From Saccoglossus kowalevskii (lineage: Eukaryota; Hemichordata; Enteropneusta; Harrimaniidae): 34,982 nt of DNA. The stretch spans positions 369,819 to 404,800 of the forward strand of contig NW_003116455.1 of assembly GCF_000003605.2 (NCBI RefSeq). Reading direction: 5' to 3'. This document shows, piece by piece, positions 12,119 to 22,900 of the stretch. Both the position numbers and the translations under genes were made by a program. The notes beneath the pieces are model-generated. The model was not told the origin of the DNA. It searched no databases and saw only the letters and a program-made list of their open reading frames with translations. The first letter of the stretch is position 1. The number at the start of each line of letters is the position of its first letter.

Positions 12119-12397
12119 CACGTAATGAATTGATTGTACATTTATTTACTGCATAAATATTTATTGATATATCACGTAATGAAGTGATTGTACATTTATT
12201 TACTGCATAAGTAATTATTGATATACCACGTAATGAAGTAATTGTACATTTATTTACTGCATAAATATTTATTGATATATCACGTAATGAAGTGATTGTA
12301 CATTTATTTACTGTATAAGTAATTATTGATATACCACGTAATGAATTGATTGTATATTTATTTACTGCATAAATAATTATTGATATACCACGTGGTT
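12119..12397. repeat. Tandem repeat, 54-bp unit, five copies plus a partial sixth
   Basis: Units begin at about 12119, 12173, 12227, 12281 and 12335 with CACGTAATGAA; a partial unit at 12389 starts CACGTGG. Within each unit are GATTGTACATTTATTTACTG and an ATTATTGATATA-type end. Units alternate between two subtypes (ATAAATATTT followed by ATATATCAC, and ATAAGTAATT followed by ATATACCAC), hinting at a 108-bp higher-order unit. Because 54 is divisible by three, the minus strand stays open with an 18-residue periodic translation. That is a by-product of unit length; no signal or domain supports a gene. Confidence 0.9.
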
Positions 12398-13680
12398 TAG
12401 TTTGCTGGAACATGGGAGGTTTGATAAAGAACTTCACTATCTTGTCTTTTTTGGCGTTGCAAACCATATTTGGCTGAAATGCTTACGCTTATGAAATGTT
12501 ATATGGGCGTGGTCGTTTTTGTAACTCGATGTCCGTAACTTAACAATCCAGCAACTCTCATGCTCAAGACTTTGACTGGAGGGGGCGGGGCGGGGGGGGG
12601 GTATAAACATTCGAAGTATAAAGTTAACGAGAAAGGATAGGTTTAGCACAGAACTATTGTAGGGGCAGGCGATATTGCTGGAGACGAGTAACCATACCAA
12701 CCATTATTGTTGTACCTGATAATTTTGCGGAGTTCATTTGTGGCATCGTAATTGTACCAGTGTGCATTCTTGTACCTACCTAATTAGCTATTATAATTGT
12801 ATTCAAATATATTGGCGCCCATCAGTCGAAAGTATCAGTGTGCCACACTAATGTAACTTTAAACTTGTTAAGAACCCGCAAACGAAGTGATACAAATTAT
12901 TTACTGACAAAAAAACAATTTCTAAACATTTCTTTTTGATTTGTTGGAAAAATTAGTTTTGTGTTGAATATTTCAAATATGTTGAAAACTATAAGTTTGT
13001 CATGGCTGACGTAAAAATGTGCCAAATATATCTAATTGGATTGGGACAAAACTATAAAACATTGTACAGAAATATATTAACATGTATGACATACAATGAA
13101 TATTGTGCATATCATAGTTTTATTGTACTGTATTGTAGAAATGTAACATTCTGTACATATTGAATACGGGACTTGGCGCTGTGTTATGTGCACATTACCA
13201 AGTTGGGATGCACGGGCAGTACATATTTGTGTCAGACATTATTTGATTTTACAAAATAAACAAATAAAATTGGAATAACCTATTGCACCTACATGAACAA
13301 AAATATTTTTGATATTTGATTAGCTGTTCTTGAGTAGATTTCGACTGTGACAGAAATATTTAAAGAATGGACAGTAACACAAGTTACATAATAGATTTAT
13401 TTAGTTATGCTACTAATGTTGTTAATTAGGATAGAATTCAGTTTTGCAAAAGTAAACCTCCAATTGGTTCACATAACACGTGTCCAAAAACGTTTTTATA
13501 TAAAGGTATTTGTCATCCACAAACCTAACTAGAAGACACTCTGCGTAATCTTCAAAACATATTTATGTTATTGATATAATTTTTATTTTTTTTAAAAGAA
13601 AGACTGGACATTTACTCAAACAATCAGATATTAATCTAATAATGGTTAGGTATTCTCCAATTCTTCAACAAGATCCAGTT
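12398..13680. other. Intergenic; isolated G-rich tract, otherwise nothing recognised
   Basis: A G-run with single C interruptions lies at 12579-12601 (GGAGGGGGCGGGGCGGG and on), in strong contrast with its AT-rich surroundings and capable in principle of forming a G-quadruplex. No gene or inverted repeat was recognised in the rest. Confidence 0.5.
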
Positions 13681-13689
13681 CTCGCCTAA

Positions 13690-14500
13690 AATGTAATAAT
13701 CGATTGCTCCCCTCCTGAACATATTATGAAAATTCGTCCTCAATTTGTGTCGTTTTCAATAAACAATCATTTACAAAATAGCTGTTTCCAAAATCTCTCT
13801 AATATTTTAGTATTATTTCAGTTAACCTCTTAAAATTCTTCTAACATCAAAGTCAATGGAAATTCCCCTATCATAAATAAAATCGATATGATCAGTCTTT
13901 TGTCATTTTAAGAGTATCCGCACTGTAAATTTCATGACAATCCATCCATATGATTTTGAGTTATTAATGAAAAGTCATTCAGAATTTACATCTTTACCAA
14001 ATCTAATCTATTGGTATATGTGTCAATGGCAACCCCTCCTGAAATTGTGATAATAAACCATCCATAGCTTGTTTATAGGGTTAACCCTCCCGAACATTTC
14101 ACGGGCAAATAGCCATAACGTGTTTAGTTAATAACTAAAGAAAAAAAAAACATTCCCAAAATTACATTTCAAACAAACTATCACGAGAACCCAACTATAA
14201 CTTTTTGAGTTATTAATAAAATAGCTATTTTCATTACAATAGAATCCGATTCTATACCAAAGTCGACCCTGTTTAAGCTATACGTATTTTACCATATGTG
14301 AGAATCGCAACTTTTTTTAGACATTATTTTTTTATAGCACATGCTAACGTATTTCTAGAATACCAGTTACCTATCAAATCCAAGAATTCTTTACCAAACT
14401 GATCGATCCTTATCTGAAGATACACACCTTCTGAAAATTGAGAATCTATTCAAATATGTATGAATGAAAAGTCATTCCCTAAATGTGAAATAAACATGAT
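13690..14500. repeat. Degenerate tandem/dispersed repeat block
   Basis: Several related strings recur: CCCTCCTGAAC-type (13712, 14033, 14085 region), GAGTTATTAATGAAAA or GAGTTATTAATAAAAT (13963 and 14206 region), AAAATAGCTGTTT/AAATAGCTATTTTC, and AAAAGTCATTC (13970 and 14468). They suggest an old repeat with units near 85-100 bases, blurred by substitutions and indels. No coding sequence was found. Confidence 0.5.
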
Positions 14501-14655
14501 GTATTTTGGCACATCATACCCCTAGTTGAAGTGCAGTTAGCTGCGATTTCTACTTGTGACACATATACAAAACACGTTACAGGTATTGCTCCAATACTAT
14601 CTGAATATTATGGTATCGAGAGAAGGAAACAAGAAAAATACAATTAAAAATGGTT

Positions 14656-15013
14656 TCACTATATTATGTATTTTTTTATTGTGCATTTAGTGTTTAATTA
14701 GGGATGTTTCCAAGAACCCAATGTGGGTAAGCATTTTCGCCGTACATTAACATACCAGGTTGTGTGACAGGTTGTAGACAGAGAATTTCATTTGTATACT
14801 GATTAGTTGAATATCCAGCTTTATTATATCATTGGATCACTATATTATGTACTTTTTAAAGCTGATCAAAATTTATTGTGCATTTAGTGCTTAATTAGGA
14901 ATGTTTCCAAGAATTTAGATGTGGGTAAACATTGTCTTCGTACATTGACATACCAGGTTGTGTGACAGGTTGTAGACAGAGTATTTCATTTGTGTACTGA
15001 TTAGTTGACTATC
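14656..15013. repeat. Direct duplication of a segment of about 160-177 bp
   Basis: Copy 1 (about 14656-14815) and copy 2 (about 14837-15013) share TCACTATATTATGTA, GTGCATTTAGTG, TGTTTCCAAGAA, ATACCAGGTTGTGTGACAGG and ACTGATTAGTTGA in the same order. Copy 2 has about 16 extra bases near its start. Non-coding. Confidence 0.9.
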
Positions 15014-15087
15014 TAGGCTCATCATCATGTGTAATTTATAATTATTTTTTCAAATGACCAACGTCAGAGTCAGAATATAATGTATAT

Positions 15088-15122
15088 ACTTATATATATA
15101 TTTATATAATATATATATAAGT
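15088..15122. repeat. Perfect AT-rich palindrome (14-base arms)
   Basis: ACTTATATATATAT at 15088-15101 is mirrored by ATATATATATAAGT at 15109-15122 around a 7-base loop. The ACTT/AAGT ends show it is more than a plain TA run. Non-coding. Confidence 0.8.
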
Positions 15123-16609
15123 TTTCCCCAGTGTTTATTTTTTAATAATATACTAGTATCACGGGACGGAGTTTTGAACTAATTAACAAACATCTAACCG
15201 CCACAAAATGTGATGCCAAAAAGAAATATGTTTATTCACTGCTGACGTAATAATACTATAGATAGTGTTGAGTAATACCTCAATGACATTCTTTGCAAAA
15301 TATGCATGGAGTTAATTGATTATCCCAAATCCGATAATGGCACACTCTCAAGAGGCAAAGTCTAATGGTACACATAACTGTACTCGAACGCATGTATATC
15401 CCGTATGTAAACATACGCTGTCGTACTTTTCTTCTTCCGTTTTCAGCTAAGCGATTGCATTGCATAAATTAGTTGCGTGATACGCCATTTTATTAAAGCG
15501 GATAACAACACACGCTAAAAACGCAAAGGCTCAGGGGTAGATTATTGTTTGTACACAATGACACGCTATGGCCATCTGACGCATGCGCAGGTGATGACTC
15601 CCTTGCTTTAACACCCACCATCGGTGAAATTGTTTTGTCAATTTCGGGAAAACAATTCACCACTTGTTGACGATATAAAGGTCTTTTTAGATCTGACACT
15701 TGTAAATTGACTAAATGGTTTACATTTCTTAATTTATTAGTTATTATGCACAGTCAAATTACTGTTTACAGAAACCAAGTTTTGAATGTCGTGAAATGTC
15801 ATCTTTCAACGCTTTCTTCACGATAACTACGCGCTGTGAATTGGGTTCGTTGACGGACTATATCTGCGGAACAAAGGCTCACTTTCAACGAACAGTAAAC
15901 AAATCAAAAAATAGAACGAGCAACGAGAAACTCAATCCTGGAAGCACACAAAACGTAAACAATCATATACAAGCTTTCTGAAAACATATATTGCCATAGC
16001 TGTATGCTATCTAAAAATAACAAATTTACCTAAACAAATTTCAGTTGGTTTCCGTTTCAACTTCTCCATACGAACTGTTGTTTCGTTGGTATTCATGGTA
16101 ATACGTAGCCCTTGGCTTTGCTTTACAGCTTTATTTTTTATTTTGAGTTTGAAGTAGAGTCATATTGGTGGAAAATAAAGCCCCAAACCTACACACCCGG
16201 AGCGTATGGTACTTTCTTGTTCTCGCCTGATTCTGGCTCATTGAGAGAGGGGATGAATTCCTGATCAGAAAAAAATGACCAACGAACGTCATGAGGCTAA
16301 CGAACATACACGAAGGCGATCGGATCGCACAACCATAGTTCGTGAGTCGAAACAGTGTATCGGAACAAACACAACACCTCTTTGCAATTTGGAGGAATAA
16401 ACTTGTTCAATTTCCATCACTGGCTCCGAGATACTGTCAACAACTCGTGTTACGAGCCATCCGTGATAGCAAGCTGTTACTATGTTTTATGTTGTTTTAC
16501 AAATATTCTGTGTTTGCTATTTTTACTATAATATTAATTAATGCGTTCTGTGTCTGTAATATTCGCTAGTGACAGAAATACAATGGTGTAGTGCTGTGTT
16601 GAACAATCC
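15123..16609. other. Intergenic, no recognised gene
   Basis: A GCATGCGCAG string at 15581-15590 fits an NRF1-type site, but no gene start is evident nearby. Short open frames have no recognisable features. Confidence 0.45.
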
Positions 16610-16916
16610 ATTTAATTCTAGAAAGTGTGTAGTGTGCTTAAATGTCTACCCTAGTCGCCCACTTGTAGCCTCAAACCCCAACAACGTCACTTACATATCC
16701 TACATACGTAGCAAGGCAACTGTAAGGACATGAGTTCTATATGTGATTACATCATGTGTAGAGGGCATTGTACCGCCGCATTTTTTCTGGGATGATTGGG
16801 ATCATGTGACCCCGTGTTACTTAATTTAAGGTAAGGATCACTTGGTGGATTTGAGCACTGCTACCGAACACACCAAAGTAAGACCGTGGGGTAGATGCTC
16901 TATGATCGCCATCAAG
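16610..16916 (+). promoter_or_regulatory. Promoter and 5' leader of copy B; TATA box position mutated
   Basis: Aligned by eye with 5725-6054 of copy A. The 16-mer ATGTGATTACATCATG (16741-16756) and TCATGTGAC (16802-16810) are kept. At the place of A's TTATATATAG, copy B reads TTAATTTAAG (16821-16830), so the canonical TATA box is gone. The alignment continues through the leader to the start codon. Confidence 0.55.
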
Positions 16917-19900
16917 ATGTTTTATTTAACAAGACCGGGATTGCTGCTGTCTTTGCTTATTATTCACTACTCACGTGAGTTTACTCGTTTATTTTTCATT
17001 GTGTAGAGAACATGTACATGTGCATGGGAACGCTCAGACATCCAAAATGTATATTACCATAATTCAGATGGTTGGGGAGTAAATTAGGCTGTAAGTATGT
17101 CCAGGTTGCATTATTAACACTTATGATTGAAAGAAAACAGTTGATAACAAATCCTATGCACCCCTATCTATTCCGCATCGGCCTGATTAGCGTAGGAAAG
17201 ACACATCCATGCTGTAGTACAGCTTTTCCAAATATCCTTCCTTATTTTAATCAGTACCATTGGCCATAAGCCATAATGTATACACTTAAATGTAACGCAA
17301 ATAAATAAATAGATTGTTTGACAAGAATAACCACTACTACTACTAGTCTGAATATTACAAACTTATACTTCACCTATGAATACCAAATTATATTTATATT
17401 TCAGTTAAATTTCCTTCCAACAAACTATGACGTTTTTGTAAAGAATAAAATACGTATTTTGCAAGATTTTGTATTGTATGTGTATTTTCAGATTGCAGTA
17501 GCAAAATAAATTACCATCGGCCTTTTGGCTAAGATTATGTGTAGTATCTGTTCTTATCAGCTTAATCCTTACTTATTTTTATGAAATTAAACCTCTTTTT
17601 CAAGTGCAGAAACTTAGAATAGATACCATATATACATACTAAAATTATACTGTTTCCAAGTTGAGGTAACATGAATTCATGAGATTCCTTTATTTATATA
17701 TTTTAAAATATTCGACCCTAAACGCGGTACACGCGTATACGCGCCAAATAAATAAATACACCTCTATTACGCATTTTTTTTATTTCAGCTTGTGTACCAT
17801 ATTTTTATTCAGAGAACAAACCACCGGAAAGACACTCACAGAATCGTTTAAAAGATATGATGGTACTTTTTAGGAATGAAACAAAAACATTGGAGTAAAT
17901 TGAACAAGTGTTGATTCTAGCTAGATAAGCGAACCCAACAAACGACCAATTGTAGATGCTTGGGTCTTCAACCCAATTTGTTGAAGCTACGTTAAATCAA
18001 CGTATTATTCACACATTAATTAATTAGATGTTGAAAATCGATTGAATAAGGAAATGGAATCAACATACTAGTAGATTTTGACATTGAAACAATGCATGTA
18101 TATTTATGTTGAACTAACGTTAAATCACTTTTATATAACTGAGTTGAAATTAAGTTTAAATGCCAATACTGGAACATGTGATCATATCAACATTGAGTAA
18201 ATATTAATGAACTGATGTTCAATAAACGTCATATAAGCACTTTTTCAAAACGTTCATAATGACCGAAAAACCAACGTTAACCGATTAAATTCACTAATAT
18301 CTGATTGAGGTCTACCTACGTTTGCATATACAATGTCAAAGCAATTGGTCAAGCAGTGTTCGAAAAGTCAGGAATAATATTTTTTTTACCAAAACTAAAA
18401 TTACCGTCCTAGCAAAATTAATACTGCTCTCAAAGATGGTGCCAACGTTCGACTCGACGACATAGAGCGGACTTTTAGTATTATATTTTCCACAGGCATC
18501 CACCCACATCCTATTGTCTGGTGCATATTACCCCGTCCTAAGTGGTGACATTCTTTGTCATTAAACTTGGCAAAAAAAGGGAAGACTACCTTTAAAGATC
18601 TATGGCACCTATTTATAGTATGCGGCAATAAGTTGACAACCTTGAACTAGGAATTGAATCAGCAATGTACATGTATGACATGATGTTAGTGCAATCTTTG
18701 AACTTGATTGTTCCCCTCATGTCAGAGATATCGTTTTAAAACACCATTGATGAAAACAATTTGTCTGTCAGTTTGGCATTATGATTTCGAAAAATATTGT
18801 ATGACTGTTCATTTTATTTTCGTTATGTTATGATTTAAAACAGCTATTTCAATTATTTACAGCTGATACATTTTCTCCGAATTTCATTAATATATTACAA
18901 TGCTGCGTCACACATCCTTAATTTTATAAGTAGAACAGAGAAGTTAAAAATTGTGAGCTGTAAATGAGAAAATTTATGTCCAGGATAATTGCGTAACGTT
19001 AAGAAATTAGGGAGAATCTTGTTAGGAATATGTGAATGAATGGTTTGGATTCAATAATTCCTACCATACCTCTCAGCCTATTAAATTTATTTAAAATTGT
19101 CAACCATATATATCATATATGTATCTGTTGTGCTTTGTTTCCTGCTGAGTTTATGTATACCCGCGTGTTTTTTCATAAAACTTATATGTTTGAGTCTGTT
19201 CCAGTATAGTCTACTGGAATCCGACCCCTGAGAGTTAAGTTAAGTTCTTCATACCCTCCAACATTTGTTGATGCAAAGTCTATGACAAACAAACAAGATG
19301 TCCGAACTGCAGATACAATGCAAAAAACAGATGTCATCACACAAACAATTCGAATGAAAAAATATGATTCCTTACATTCAATGAGATTCATAGACAGTCG
19401 ATTGAAATGCCTTCTACGGACACTTAATCAGATTCACTTCAAACTATGCATGTATCATTATTATTATTCGGCATACATAATTTAATTAATATTGTAAATA
19501 TGACATATTTTCTTGATTCTTTTGTGACGTGGTGAATTTAGAGAAGCAGTTTTCTTGACGTTGATACATTTTAGATTCGGGTGTCAATTTATTCATATTG
19601 TAATGAACCACCCACGTGTTTTTTTTGTATATAACTGGTTTGCTTGATTCTGTTCTAGAATATTTTATTTGAACCCCCCTATCTCAGGGAGTTAAGTATA
19701 TATATATATATATATTCGCGCCAAAGGTATCTCATCCTACCATTCTAGGATTAAAAACTACGGACATAGATCATTCCACTCAGCCTGAGTGTGGGCAAAA
19801 AATTACTGTTTGTTTGTTTTTATTTTCATTACCGAGAAATTTGACCTCAAAGGTTAGGTAATTTTTCACATAGCTTTTTTAGCTCTTATGTGATTTGTTT

Positions 19901-22900
19901 GGTTTGGCTGAATTTGCTCATACTTGACAGGCAGGTCGTACCGTTACTAATTGGAAAATAATACTGGCCCACCACTGCCATGGCAACAGCCTCCCCAAAA
20001 ACTGATTTTTGAATACTTTCTCCCCAAATTACTTCCTACCAGTCTTGTAATAGCAGTGTTCAAATGGCCATACTTTTTGCTCACCGACAAGAGATTACCG
20101 GCGCCGACATTATTACACTGCATCAACGTGATATATTTGCAACGCAACTTTGAATTTTGAATGAACTGTAAATGTTGCGTTCAATCTAGAAAATACAATG
20201 GTAAATATTAATCAATGACAATTCAGCAAAAACATAAGCATGATTCAATGTGTTATTTTTATTGTCATTAATATAGTATGGTAAGTACGTGTATGCCAGT
20301 CATTTAACACTGGCTATAGTCGTTGCTGTTAGTACTGCAAATTACTGATTCCACATAAAGGTAAGTAATATTGAAAGAAATGTATATATTATCTGTACTT
20401 ATTCTATTAAAGTCACACTTGAATCAGTACATATACCGTTTTCCAACAAACGTGTCTCTGAGTGAACTCTGTTTCAAACTGATTTTTTTTTGGAATCAAG
20501 CAGCTTTTATAATATTTCTTTTTTCCTTCTGTTGTTTCCAGTTTTTAAATACCTCTCTAAAATTGGTCCCTCTATATTTATTTTCAATAATCTGCTAACA
20601 GGACTGGTTCTCAATAAGTTCCTCATATTTGTTTCCACTACGTTATACTATAAAAAAAAATCACTGAAGTGCATGGTGTATGACAATTAATTCACATATA
20701 TTTGCATAAATACTAACATCTTTCATTATAACATGTCTGCAAAACTCCACCAGACTCGAGGTTTTGTTTTGAATCACCAATGGTAATATAATAAGCCATT
20801 CCATCTGAATGATGTCCGAGTCAATTATTGGCTCATATACAATACCATCACTTCTAGTTTTTGATACTCCAAAATATTCAATTATTTGTTTTAGCTCCGT
20901 CCTACCAGAATTGATATCAGAAACATCTTTAGGTAAGATAAATGGCTCAAATATGCCAAATGCCACCATCAAGTCAGAATTTGGAAATCTTTTTGAAATA
21001 TTCAGTACTACCTTGTCAATGAATTCAGCTTGAGTAGTTTCAAATATTTCCTCTCTTTGTTCCGTGTCCTTTATCTGATGAGACATAAACATAGATAATC
21101 CACTCTCTGTAGCATTCAAACTTGGTACAAGTTTCTAAAATTCTTGCGATGTTACACCAGGATTAGTCTTGAGCCCATGCATGGCCATAATATATGCTTT
21201 TAATTTTTGCTAATAAGTTTACAAAACAGGTAAGTAAACTATCAATACATATTATGATAGATTATACAGACCTATGAAAAAAAAATGATATGAAACGTCT
21301 GCTTTAATGTCACGGATGTGTTTTCTTGCAACATTTCGCTTTAGATTTTATAAATTCTTTGGAGAATAATGAAAGAATTTGAAGAGAACATTAACAATTT
21401 CTTGAATTTTTACAAGATATTTAATATTGTTCGCAGCGTTTCCACTTGATAGGGCTAACCTATGAGCAAGGCAATGGTTACTAAGTATGTAAGGGTTTAA
21501 ATCATTCTTGAATTTAGTTGTAACACCAGCTTTAGTAACAGTCATTACAGAGAATCCATCTGTAGCAAGAGCAATTATGTTTTTATGACTAAAACTAGAA
21601 TGTCGACAGTCTAGACTAAGATCTCTGTTTGTTAAATATACACCATCCACAAGATCACGCTCATCTGACTAACTGTTGCTACGTGTACTTAGAGCGCGGA
21701 CAGACTTGTATAGGTAATCTCTGTGTGTAAACGGTGCATCCGAATTTAATAGTTACTCCATGCTATTAAGGCTAGTTCTTCTCTTTATATTTAAAAATCT
21801 GCTTGTAAAAAAGTATTTCGTTCGGTAATTTGCGTCATAATAATTATTAATTGTTATGTATTTGAAATAGATACATACCTACTGGAGTAACCAAATTTAA
21901 ATAAAGATAATTTATCTACTTATGGAACATGATAAAAAAAATCGCCATTGCATGGCGCTCTCTACGTGCGCGCCATCAATTATAATAGCTAGAATTCTAC
22001 GTGTAACCTGTTTATAATTGATAATGTTGTCACTTTGTTTTCCAGCACTACATAAGAATCCATCGGGAGAAGAAATAGCATGCGACAATCCATCGCTAGA
22101 GGGACTGCGCGTCTGGTTAGGTGGGTGTAACGCATTCAACACATTTCTAAATTATTCTGACCACTGACCTACTGGAGAGTACGTGTTCTGACTAAATGTC
22201 AAATGAGCGATCATATGAAACACCGTTTTGTGCAAATTGTTTTATCAGCGAGGACACATACATGTATATTTAATATCAGCAACAAATACTAGTAACAACT
22301 AAGTTGTTTTAAAGGGCGGTGGTCGTCGCGCCACGAATGCACGAGCTATGGGTCTCGTAAGATGGTGACTTTGACTTACCCAGTCCAATGAGTACAAACT
22401 GAGTCGTTACTAAGCTTTAACTAGATAATTTATTTAGTGATTAGAAGGTAACGGAGAGTCGCCGGCGAGAATTAGTGCAAGTAGCGCCCAGGTCAAAACT
22501 CGGGTTCGTGATTGTATTAGAAGAGCGCATTGGATTGTGGGAAAACACAAATTTCGCACATGCGCGGAGAGACTACTACCGCTTTTTAACTTTGGATGCG
22601 AACAACGGGTTCTTGTCACCCAGTTGCTACGCATGCGCACGCGAGCAAAACGTGCAGAACAGCTTATTGAATAATGAACAGTGTATCAATGAACGGTTTG
22701 CTAGATTCGTCTCTCAGCTGATTCGATAGGACTTCCCTTTAAATTTAACATTAAACAGGTTTTAAGAAAAAGTGACAAAAGAGAAATAAGTTGCTACTTT
22801 ATTTATTTAAGCTTTTCGCGCCTACGATTATTTGTGTGAAAAAAAAAACAAAAAAACATCGGGAACAAACGCTTAGCTTGAGTGAAAAGATGATAAGGCG

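Noticed and set aside
12048-12467. Minus-strand frame with 18-residue periodic translation
   Set aside because: It is explained by the 54-bp tandem repeat, whose length is divisible by three.
18401-18628. 75-codon minus-strand frame in copy B intron 1
   Set aside because: No recognisable family, and the surroundings are repeat-derived.
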